Assembly: GCA_900548515.1 (NCBI GenBank)
Contig: URKU01000038.1
Location: forward strand, 1-17,106
DNA length: 17,106 nucleotides
Origin: an uncultured Collinsella sp.
GTDB taxonomy: Bacteria > Actinomycetota > Coriobacteriia > Coriobacteriales > Coriobacteriaceae
Reading direction: 5' to 3'
Shown: piece after piece, positions 7,603 through 13,372 of the stretch
How positions within the stretch are numbered: the stretch's first letter is position 1
Layout of the letters: every line of letters starts with the position of its first letter
Position numbers and translations under genes: made by a program
Notes under the pieces: model-generated
What the model saw: the letters and a program-made list of their open reading frames with translations, nothing else
Databases searched by the model: none
Told to the model about the DNA's origin: nothing

Positions 7603-7746
7603 TTTGTCTCGATCTGTAACGCTAAGGCGGCAATATTGGCTCCAGATGTTACAAATCGAGACGTTTCCGGATGACGCCGGCCCTTTGTCTCAATCTGTAA
7701 CATCTAGGTCCAATTTTGCCGAGTTACTGTTATAGATCGAGACAAA
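7603..7746. repeat. Two inverted copies of a ~64-bp palindromic repeat
   Basis: Unit A (7603-7666) and unit B (7684-7746) both begin with TTTGTCTCRATCTGTAAC and end with its inverted form (GTTAC/TA..ATCGAGAC). The middle of B matches the reverse complement of the middle of A, sharing CCAAT(A/T)TTGCCG, so B is an inverted copy of the whole of A. Each unit could fold into a long hairpin. It holds no reading frame of note. The intergenic stretch 7537-7909 therefore contains the terminator, this repeat pair, a short GGTGCCTGTCCCC motif near 7786 and the hicAB control region. Confidence 0.65.
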
Positions 7747-7813
7747 CCGCCGCAGACGCCCATCACAGCACAGACCACCACAAAGGTGCCTGTCCCCTTT
7801 CTCAGTGGCGATT

Positions 7814-7827
7814 CGAACACTTGTTCT
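7814..7827. promoter_or_regulatory. LexA (SOS)-like box upstream of hicAB
   Basis: CGAACACTTGTTCT fits the Gram-positive LexA pattern CGAAC-N4-GTTCG except for the last base. It overlaps a possible -35 (TTGTTC, 7821-7826), which sits 17 bp from a possible -10 (TATAGT, 7844-7849). The 9-mer TGTTCTATA occurs at 7822 and again at 7839. LexA control of the toxin-antitoxin pair is an inference from this one site. Confidence 0.4.
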
Positions 7828-7857
7828 ATACGCACACATGTTCTATAGTAGAGGTGC

Positions 7858-7895
7858 TTGCATCGAACTGAAATTGCAACTAGAATATAGTTGCA
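7858..7895 (+). promoter_or_regulatory. hicAB promoter and palindromic operator
   Basis: TGCAACTA (7875-7882) and TAGTTGCA (7888-7895) form a perfect 8-bp inverted repeat around GAATA. The repeat covers a possible -10, TAGAAT (7881-7886), which has TTGCAT (7858-7863) at 17 bp as a weak -35. HicB proteins with a ribbon-helix-helix tail repress their own operon through palindromes placed this way; that use here is inferred. Confidence 0.6.
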
Positions 7896-7909
7896 GAATG
7901 TGAGGCGGG

Positions 7910-8173
7910 ATGACTCGATCCGATAAACTCATCGCCCAGCTGCTTAGCTGTCCTTCAACGTATAGATTTGCTGACTTTCTTAAAGTTATGGCTTCATATG
8001 GCTTTGAAATGGGCAGCAAAGGCAAGACATCCGGATCGCGCGTTCGCTTCTACAGGCCATCAGATGGCAGGATGTTCGTAATGCACGCGCCTCATCCATC
8101 TGACGAATTGACAGCGGGGACCATTCGAAACATCGTTCGCTTTCTGCAAGATGTCGGAGGTAGTCATGAGTAA
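7910..8173 (+). CDS. hicA: HicA family toxin (mRNA interferase fold)
   Basis: An 87-residue protein, close to the usual HicA length. It has the double-stranded RNA-binding-like pattern: an N-terminal helix, a strand around GFEMGSKGKTSGSRVRFYR, and a C-terminal helix after HPSDELTAGTIRNIVRFL. Classical HicA toxins cleave mRNA using a His in a GSH motif. Here that position is R44 (GSR, residues 42-44), while H59 and H62 remain in MHAPHP. GSR-type members are commonly annotated as HicA, so the call rests on fold pattern, size and the hicB neighbour. ATG 7910 has GAGG at 7902-7905. It overlaps hicB by 8 bp, so the two are translationally coupled, in the usual toxin-first order. Toxic activity is untested. 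Confidence 0.85.
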   Translation: MTRSDKLIAQLLSCPSTYRFADFLKVMASYGFEMGSKGKTSGSRVRFYRPSDGRMFVMHAPHPSDELTAGTIRNIVRFLQDVGGSHE

Positions 8174-8495
8174 CGTTTTGGCATACAAGGGTTATTTCGC
8201 CCCGGTCGAGTTCGATGCCGAACAGCATGTGCTAACAGGTATGGTCGCCGGCATTAGGGATGCAATCGTATTTGAAGGCTCCACGGCTGAAGAAGTGGAG
8301 CAATGCTTCCACGACGCCGTCGACGATTACCTTGAGTTTTGCGCCGAGAAGGGCAAGGAACCCGAGCGGGCTTTTAAGGGCTCGTTCAACGTAAGAACGG
8401 GCTCTGAGCTCCACAAGCAAGCAGCGCTGGCAGCAGCAAAGAAGGGTGAGTCACTCAATAAGTTTGTGACTGAAGCGATCGCTGCGGCGCTGTGA
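8166..8495 (+). CDS. hicB: HicB family antitoxin
   Basis: A 109-residue protein. Residues 1-65 match the HicB partial RNase-H-like fold (YKGYFAPVEFDAEQHVLTGMV, then an F-E-G-S-T turn and helix EEVEQCFHDAVDDYLEFC). Residues about 75-109 form a ribbon-helix-helix tail, with VRTGSELHKQAALAAAKK and ESLNKFVTEAI. This tail is the DNA-binding part that usually represses the hicAB promoter, while the N-terminal part neutralises HicA. The start is ATG 8166 with GGAGG (8156-8160) 5 bases upstream, inside the end of hicA. A terminator follows the stop. Confidence 0.9.
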   Translation: MSNVLAYKGYFAPVEFDAEQHVLTGMVAGIRDAIVFEGSTAEEVEQCFHDAVDDYLEFCAEKGKEPERAFKGSFNVRTGSELHKQAALAAAKKGESLNKFVTEAIAAAL

Positions 8496-8508
8496 AGCCA
8501 ACGTCGAG

Positions 8509-8550
8509 TCGAAGCCGCCACACAGGGCGCCTTTGTGGCGGCTTCGACGT
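8509..8550 (+). terminator. Terminator of the hicAB operon
   Basis: TCGAAGCCGCCAC (8509-8521) pairs perfectly with GTGGCGGCTTCGA (8535-8547) over 13 bp around a 13-base loop. It starts 13 bases after the hicB stop. The following T run is short (CGTTTG), so it may be a weak or partly Rho-dependent terminator. Confidence 0.6.
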
Positions 8551-8554
8551 TTGC

Positions 8555-8597
8555 CCAGATAAAACCTGTCAGAATAAACCTGTCCCTTTTTGGTAGG
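8555..8597. repeat. 43-bp dispersed intergenic repeat, copy 1
   Basis: This segment, starting CCAGATAAAACCTGTC and ending TTTTTGGTAGG, matches the reverse complement of 16549-16591 at 38 of 43 positions with no gaps. It lies between hicB and the cyclo-ligase gene, ending 19 bp before that start codon, so it forms part of the leader. Confidence 0.7.
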
Positions 8598-8616
8598 TTT
8601 GGGAGAGGGAGCCGGG

Positions 8617-9213
8617 ATGGACAAGGCTGAGTTGCGGCGAGCGGTGATTGCTCGGCGCGATGCTCTTGATTTGGACTTGCAGGCGGCGAAGTCTGCTGAT
8701 ATCTGTGCGCGGCTGGTTGATCTGCTGGGCCGCTTGGATGCCGCGGCGCCGCACACCGTTGCCGTCTATGCCGCGATGGGTTCCGAAGTCGACCCAGCCG
8801 CGTTTGCCGCAGCTGCCGCCAAACGCGGCTGGCGCGTGGCCTATCCGTGCATGCTCTCGGCAGCCGAAGCCGCAGCTTGTGGCCAGCGCATGTGTATGCG
8901 GGCAGTTGCCGCCGACGATGCGTCCGCGGCTCCGTTTATCGCCCACCCCACGCAGGCCTTTGCGGCTACGAACATCGACAGCAACCGCTTCCCTATCGTG
9001 CCTGCCGAAGCACTCGACATGATTGTTGTGCCGCACGTGGCCTTCGACCAAACCGGCGCACGCCTGGGCTACGGCGGCGGTTGCTACGACCGCTACCTGC
9101 CCATGCTCTCGCCCGAATGCCAAATCATCGGCATCGCCTTTGACGAGCAGCGTGTCGACCGCGTTCCCACCGACGCTCACGACCTGCCGCTACCCCACAT
9201 CATCAGCACCTAA
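8617..9213 (+). CDS. 5-formyltetrahydrofolate cyclo-ligase
   Basis: A 198-residue protein, normal for the family. It converts 5-formyl-tetrahydrofolate to 5,10-methenyl-tetrahydrofolate using ATP, in cytoplasmic one-carbon metabolism. The family signature GARLGYGGGCYDRY is at 147-160; the glycine-rich part binds phosphate. The N-terminal KAELRRAVIARRDAL helix (3-17) is also characteristic, and the central strand DMIVVPHVAFD (134-144) leads into the signature. ATG 8617 is preceded by GGGAG (8607-8611) at 5 bases; the open frame further upstream would start inside a dispersed repeat. It has its own leader and converges on metA with no clear terminator between them. Confidence 0.93.
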   Translation: MDKAELRRAVIARRDALDLDLQAAKSADICARLVDLLGRLDAAAPHTVAVYAAMGSEVDPAAFAAAAAKRGWRVAYPCMLSAAEAAACGQRMCMRAVAADDASAAPFIAHPTQAFAATNIDSNRFPIVPAEALDMIVVPHVAFDQTGARLGYGGGCYDRYLPMLSPECQIIGIAFDEQRVDRVPTDAHDLPLPHIIST

Positions 9214-9255
9214 TCGCCGCCATATCAGCCACGGCTACAGCAGTACCATCGCAGC

Positions 9256-10182
9256 CTAGTGCTCCTCGCCGGCGCGGGCCAGGTCGTAGGGCGTGGTCTG
9301 GTAGACGTAGTAGTTGAGCCAGTTGGTGTAGAACAGCTGAGCTTGGCTGCGCCAGACGTTGCGCGGATCGGCGGAGGGGTCGTCGCCCGGGAAGTAATGC
9401 GCCGGCACCTGAGGGTTGAGGCCGCGCTTCACGTCGCGCTCGTACTCCAGGCGCAGCGTGTCGGTATCGTACTCGGGGTGACCAAAGACAAAGAAGCGAC
9501 GGCTGTCGGTCGACTTGACGATGTACAGGCCCACCTCGTCGGACACGGCCACGACCTCAAGCTGCGGCTCGGCCTCCACGTCCTCGCGGCGCACATCGGT
9601 GTTGCGCGAATGCACGGCATAGAAACGGTCGTCAAAGCCACGGACCAGCGGGCTTTGCGGCTTCACCAGATAATGCTCGAACACGCCACTCGCCTTTGCC
9701 GGCAGGTCGTGCTTCTGAATACCGTAATGATGGTACAGGCCGGCCTGCGCGCCCCAGCAAATGTGCAGCGTAGAGTGTACGTGCGTGGTGGACCAATCCA
9801 TGATCTGGCAGAGCTCGGGCCAGTAGTCGACCTCCTCGAACGGCATCTGCTCCACCGGCGCGCCCGTGATGATCAGGCCGTCGTAGTGGATGTCGCGGAT
9901 GTCGTCGAACGTGCGGTAGAACGTCTCCAGGTGGCCGGCGCTCACGTGCGTGGCCTCGTGCGTTTTCGTGCGCAGCAGGTCCACCTCCACCTGCAGCGGC
10001 GTGTTGGAGAGCTTGCGCATGATCTGCGTCTCGGTAGCGATTTTGGTGGGCATGAGGTTGAGGATGAGCACGCGCAGCGGACGGATGTCCTGGTGCAGCG
10101 CGCGGTACTCGGTCATGACAAAGATGTTCTCGCTCTCGAGCTGCGCGGCGGCAGGGAGGGCGTCGGGGATGCGAATGGGCAT
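9256..10182 (-). CDS. metA: Homoserine O-acyltransferase MetA (Glu111, acetyl-type)
   Basis: A 308-residue protein of the MetA/HTS family, which acylates L-homoserine in the first committed step of methionine synthesis. The catalytic set is complete: C142 in TLHICWGAQ, H235 and E237 in FGHPEYD. Residue 111, which governs the acyl donor, is Glu (GAPVEQ). In characterised family members Gly111 goes with succinyl-CoA and Glu111 with acetyl-CoA, so this enzyme is predicted to be a homoserine O-acetyltransferase despite the MetA fold. ATG 10182 has AAGGAG 6 bases upstream. No S-box or T-box leader was seen in the 210 bp before the divergent dehydrogenase gene. Confidence 0.95.
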   Translation of the reverse strand: MPIRIPDALPAAAQLESENIFVMTEYRALHQDIRPLRVLILNLMPTKIATETQIMRKLSNTPLQVEVDLLRTKTHEATHVSAGHLETFYRTFDDIRDIHYDGLIITGAPVEQMPFEEVDYWPELCQIMDWSTTHVHSTLHICWGAQAGLYHHYGIQKHDLPAKASGVFEHYLVKPQSPLVRGFDDRFYAVHSRNTDVRREDVEAEPQLEVVAVSDEVGLYIVKSTDSRRFFVFGHPEYDTDTLRLEYERDVKRGLNPQVPAHYFPGDDPSADPRNVWRSQAQLFYTNWLNYYVYQTTPYDLARAGEEH

Positions 10183-10281
10183 GAATGCTCCTTACGAGTC
10201 AGTTGCAGTTATGGTACAACGACCGGCCCCATCCGCGCGAGTACATCGCCCGGCGATGCCGTCAGCGGCCCAAATCACTCC

Positions 10282-10313
10282 AAAAGTAGAGATTAAGGCA
10301 TGCCCAAAAATCT
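10282..10313. repeat. Palindromic repeat related to the 7542 terminator
   Basis: AAAAGTAGAGATTAAGG followed by CATGCCCAAAAATCTA matches the reverse complement of the stem-loop at 7541-7580 with a few substitutions and one 1-base gap. Here the left half is degenerate, so the stem is weaker. It lies between the divergent metA and dehydrogenase genes, upstream of the dehydrogenase promoter. Confidence 0.55.
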
Positions 10314-10326
10314 ATGGCGCTTTAGC

Positions 10327-10355
10327 CTAGCAAAGTGGCAGCAGGACGCTACAAT
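10327..10355 (+). promoter_or_regulatory. Candidate promoter of the dehydrogenase gene
   Basis: TACAAT (10350-10355) is a good -10 at 37 bp before the start codon. CTAGCA (10327-10332), 17 bp upstream, is a poor -35. The placement is sensible for a gene with its own GAAAGGA ribosome site. Confidence 0.4.
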
Positions 10356-10392
10356 GGTTCGACGCGAAAAACTCGGCCGAAAGGATACATAT

Positions 10393-11370
10393 ATGTACCA
10401 AACGCGTAAGATCGGTGTGGTCGGCCAGGGCCACGTAGGAGCACATGTTGCCAACAGTCTGCTCATGCAGGGCATTGCCGATGAGCTGTACCTGTGCGAT
10501 ATCAACGAGGCCAAGGTGACGTCCGAGGTCCAGGACCTGCGCGACTCCCTTTCGTTTGTCCCGTACAACACCAAGATCGTCAACTGCTACGACCACTACG
10601 AGGAGCTTGCCTGCTGCGACGTCATCGTCAACGCCGCCGGCAAGGTCGCGCTGGCCGCCGGCAACCGCGACGGCGAGCTGTTCTTTACCACCGACGCCGC
10701 CCGCACCTTTGCCAAGCGCATCGTCGACGCCGGCTTTGACGGCATCTTCGTGAGCATCTCCAACCCCTGCGACGTCGTGTGCACCGAGCTGTGGCACCTG
10801 ACCGGCTACGATCCCAAGAAGATCATCGGCTCGGGCTGCGGCCTGGACTCCGCCCGCCTGCGCACCGAGATCTCCAAGAAGGTCGGCGTGAGCCCCAAGT
10901 CCATCGACGCCTACATGATCGGCGAGCACGGCTTTAGCCAGTTGGCCGCCTTTAAGGCCGCAACCATCGCCGGCAAGAGCCTTAACGAGCTTCAGGCCGA
11001 GAACCCCGACAAGTATGCCTTCGACCACATGGAGATCGAGGAGCTCGCGCGCAAGGGCGGCTATGTAACCTACCAGGGCAAGCAGTGCACCGAGTACGCC
11101 GTCGCCAACTCCGCCGCGCGCGTCTGCGCCGCCGTGCTGCACAACGAGCACGCCGTGCTTTCGGCCTCTACGCTTATGACCGGACAGTATGGCGAGGAGG
11201 GCATCTTCACCTCCCTGCCGTGCGTGATCGGTGCCGAGGGCGTCGAGGAGGTCTACACGCTGGACCTGTCCGAGCACGAGCTCGAGGGCTTCCACAAGAG
11301 CTGCCAGCACATCCGCGACAACATCGCCCAACTCGACTGGTGGGATGCCGAGGCCTACGACGCGAAGTAG
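10393..11370 (+). CDS. L-lactate / L-2-hydroxyisocaproate dehydrogenase family protein
   Basis: A 325-residue NAD-dependent 2-hydroxyacid dehydrogenase of the LDH/MDH family. It has the nucleotide-binding GQGHVG (11-16) with D36 at the end of the second strand, favouring NAD. The catalytic residues are present: N124 (SNP), D152 and R155 (LDSARLR) and H179 (GEHG). The substrate-specificity loop after AAGK (residues 81-97) does not carry the Q102/R109 pattern of true L-lactate dehydrogenases and looks more like the extended loop of L-2-hydroxyisocaproate dehydrogenases. The physiological substrate may therefore be a bulkier 2-oxoacid. ATG 10393 has GAAAGGA 7 bases upstream. It is a single-gene unit ending in a strong terminator. 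Confidence 0.85.
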   Translation: MYQTRKIGVVGQGHVGAHVANSLLMQGIADELYLCDINEAKVTSEVQDLRDSLSFVPYNTKIVNCYDHYEELACCDVIVNAAGKVALAAGNRDGELFFTTDAARTFAKRIVDAGFDGIFVSISNPCDVVCTELWHLTGYDPKKIIGSGCGLDSARLRTEISKKVGVSPKSIDAYMIGEHGFSQLAAFKAATIAGKSLNELQAENPDKYAFDHMEIEELARKGGYVTYQGKQCTEYAVANSAARVCAAVLHNEHAVLSASTLMTGQYGEEGIFTSLPCVIGAEGVEEVYTLDLSEHELEGFHKSCQHIRDNIAQLDWWDAEAYDAK

Positions 11371-11412
11371 GCCGCCGGCTGCCGCAACCTTGCGAATCTA
11401 TGCGCGATACTA

Positions 11413-11453
11413 AGCGGGCCGCGCCGGAAACCCACCGGCGCGGCCCGCTTTTT
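11413..11453. terminator. Strong bidirectional terminator
   Basis: AGCGGGCCGCGCCGG (11413-11427) and CCGGCGCGGCCCGCT (11435-11449) form a perfect 15-bp GC-rich stem around a 7-base loop. TTTTT follows on the plus strand and the short run AA precedes it. It serves the dehydrogenase gene and may also stop transcripts arriving from the SIS gene on the other strand. Confidence 0.92.
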
Positions 11454-11501
11454 ACGCACGCTGTTCGCTTGCGAATCGAAGGTGAATACTTTTCCCGGTG
11501 C

Positions 11502-12470
11502 CTAATACTGCTCGATGCCCATGTAGCGACGAACCTCGGGGCTGTGATCGAACACCTTGCCGCGGGCGGCGCGCAGCTCGCAGCTCATGTTGTAGAAGAA
11601 GATTGGCTCCAGGTACGAACGCACGCTGGCGGGCACGTCGCCCACGCCGTACTCGAGCGCGTCGAGCACCATGATCGTGTCGGTGTGCGTGTTGAGGAAC
11701 GCAAGAGCGCGCTCCTCCATGGGGCGGCACTCGCCCGCGCCAAGCTGCACAAAGTAGAACACGCCGGGCTCGGTGGCTTCGAACGGGCCGTGGAAGTACT
11801 CGCCGGAGTGGATGTAGCAGCAGTGCTGCCACTGCATCTCCATGAGCGAGCAGATGGCCATGGCGTAGGTCTGGCTAAAGTTGGGTCCGGAGCCCAGGAT
11901 ATAGAAGAACTTGTGCTGCTGGCAGAGCTCGGCAAAGCGATCGCCCAGCTCGGTGTTGACCTTCTCGCGGGCGGCGGGCAGCAGCGCATCCATCTGCTTG
12001 AGGCCCTCGTACATGTCGGCGAGTGCCTCGTAGCCTTCCTGCTGGTCGAGCAGCTCGGCGGCGATCAGAGCGCCGATGCCCTGAGGCACCTCGGCCTGCG
12101 GCACGCCCTCGCCCCAGGGGTAGACCCAGGTGGTCCACTTGCCGTTGTCGATCTTGGAGCCCTCGCAGTCGGTGAGGGCAATGACCTCGGCGCCGGCAGC
12201 CAACGCCATCTCGCAGCCGTCGACGACCTCCTGCGTGTTACCGCTGTGGCTGCAGGCGATGACGAGCGACTTCTCGCCAAGACTCTTGGGAGCCATCAGG
12301 CAAAACTCGCGCGCCGTGTAGACCGTCGAGGCAAACGTGGTGGCCTCGCGCTTGAGCAGCTCGTTGGCCGGCATCAGGTCGATCATCGAACCGCCGCAGG
12401 CGATCCAAAAGACGTTCTCGATCTTGCCCTTGCGCTCGATAATTTCCTGAACCAGATCGTGTGCGTTCAC
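11502..12470 (-). CDS. SIS-domain sugar-phosphate deglycase, FrlB-like
   Basis: A 322-residue protein with two SIS (sugar isomerase) domains. The first contains the phosphosugar-binding SHSGNTQE (74-81), the second begins near FFYILGSGPNF (188-198). The C-terminal RRYMG ending resembles fructoselysine-6-phosphate deglycase (FrlB). E211 and H227 (in GEYFHGPFE) have the same 16-residue spacing as the catalytic Glu/His of the related enzyme FraB, which fits a deglycase. The reaction would split a phosphorylated Amadori compound into glucose 6-phosphate and an amino acid. The start is GTG 12470 with AAGGAGG 9 bases upstream. It follows a HutC-type regulator gene on the same strand. No kinase or transporter for the pathway lies in the window, so the exact substrate is open. 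Confidence 0.8.
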   Translation of the reverse strand: MNAHDLVQEIIERKGKIENVFWIACGGSMIDLMPANELLKREATTFASTVYTAREFCLMAPKSLGEKSLVIACSHSGNTQEVVDGCEMALAAGAEVIALTDCEGSKIDNGKWTTWVYPWGEGVPQAEVPQGIGALIAAELLDQQEGYEALADMYEGLKQMDALLPAAREKVNTELGDRFAELCQQHKFFYILGSGPNFSQTYAMAICSLMEMQWQHCCYIHSGEYFHGPFEATEPGVFYFVQLGAGECRPMEERALAFLNTHTDTIMVLDALEYGVGDVPASVRSYLEPIFFYNMSCELRAARGKVFDHSPEVRRYMGIEQY

Positions 12471-12523
12471 GGTGATGCTCCTCCTTGTGTGGCGGCTTTG
12501 AACGACGGCAGCTCGTACCTGCG

Positions 12524-12605
12524 GTCGTTCTATGTTGTCCTATTTATAACACGTGTAATAACGCCCGTGAAGTCATTTCACCAAAGTTGTTCTATATTGT
12601 TCTAT
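12524..12605 (-). promoter_or_regulatory. Promoter/operator region of the SIS gene with tandem 10-bp boxes
   Basis: Read on the minus strand, the box ATAGRACRAY occurs as two back-to-back pairs: ATAGAACAAT/ATAGAACAAC (12605-12586) and ATAGGACAAC/ATAGAACGAC (12543-12524). Pairs start 62 bp apart, about six helical turns. Between them are a near-palindrome TTATAACACGTGTAATAA (12544-12561) and GTGAA-N5-TTCAC (12567-12581). TATAAA (minus strand, 12548-12543) could be the -10, with TTCACG at 17 bp as a -35. The boxes would flank the promoter and are good binding sites for the GntR regulator encoded just upstream. Confidence 0.55.
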
Positions 12606-12614
12606 CTGTGGACG

Positions 12615-13370
12615 TTAGATGTCGAAGACGTAGCGCGAGCTCACGATCTTTTGGCGGCCGAGCAGCAAGGGGCGCTCGTCCTCATCGGTAAAGTACGCCT
12701 CCATATAGAAGAGCGGCTCGCCGACCGGCACCTCCAGCAGTGGGGCCGCTTGAGCATCGGCAAGCGCAATCTCCACGGTACAGGGGTCGGACTTGAGCGG
12801 CGCACGGCCCGAATGCTCGGCAACGAGCGCAAAGATTGAGTTATCGGTGAGGTCCTTGTCGGCAAGCGTCTGCAGGTAGGGATGGTCGGCGAGCACAAAG
12901 GCGTTGTTCTCAAGCATGACAGGGATGCCGTCGGCTGTGCGCACGCGTTCGACCACGATAAGCTCGCAGCCGGGCTCCACGCCAAAGAACGCCGCATCCT
13001 CGTGCGTCGCCGCGACCACCGTGCGCGACACCAGACGCGCACCCGGCACCATGTCGTTGGCAGCGCAACCCTCAGTAAAGCTCTGGACGTCACCCTTCTG
13101 GACAATCTTGCGCTTGAGCTTGGGCGCACACACAAACGTGCCCCTCCCCTGCTGGCGGTTGAGATATCCCGCACGCGACAGCTCCTCGATGGCGCGGCGC
13201 ACGGTGACGCGCCCCACGCCGTAGGACTTCGCGAGCTCCATCTCGGAAGGAATGCGCGAGCCGGCAGCGTACACGCCGCGCGCGATCTCGCCCTTTAGGT
13301 CATCCATGACCTGCTGGTACAGCGGCACGGCGGACACGTCAGCGCGGCCGGTTTTATCGTCGAATGCCAT
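12615..13370 (-). CDS. GntR family regulator, HutC/UTRA subfamily (regulator 1)
   Basis: A 251-residue transcription factor. Residues about 15-80 form the winged helix (PLYQQVMDDLKGEIARG, RIPSEMELAKSYGVGRVTVR, RRAIEELSRAGYLNRQQGRGTFV). Residues about 95-248 form a UTRA ligand-binding domain of the HutC/FrlR kind, ending in LLGRQKIVSSRYVFDI. Such regulators respond to a sugar phosphate or similar metabolite. The adjacent FrlB-like deglycase makes a fructosamine phosphate the likely inducer; this is inferred from context. ATG 13370 lies 2 bp after the recQ stop, with only a weak GGATGGAG-like site inside recQ, so it is probably co-transcribed and coupled to recQ. Confidence 0.9.
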   Translation of the reverse strand: MAFDDKTGRADVSAVPLYQQVMDDLKGEIARGVYAAGSRIPSEMELAKSYGVGRVTVRRAIEELSRAGYLNRQQGRGTFVCAPKLKRKIVQKGDVQSFTEGCAANDMVPGARLVSRTVVAATHEDAAFFGVEPGCELIVVERVRTADGIPVMLENNAFVLADHPYLQTLADKDLTDNSIFALVAEHSGRAPLKSDPCTVEIALADAQAAPLLEVPVGEPLFYMEAYFTDEDERPLLLGRQKIVSSRYVFDI

Positions 13371-13372
13371 CG

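Noticed and set aside
9259..10296. Plus-strand reading frame of 345 residues over metA
   Set aside because: Antisense to metA, whose active-site residues are all in place; low-complexity composition.
10183..10392. SAM riboswitch (S-box) before metA
   Set aside because: The leader is short and none of the conserved S-box segments were seen.
11085..12839. Plus-strand reading frame of 584 residues across the dehydrogenase end, terminator and SIS gene
   Set aside because: It runs through a strong terminator and two confidently identified genes in other frames; no ribosome site.
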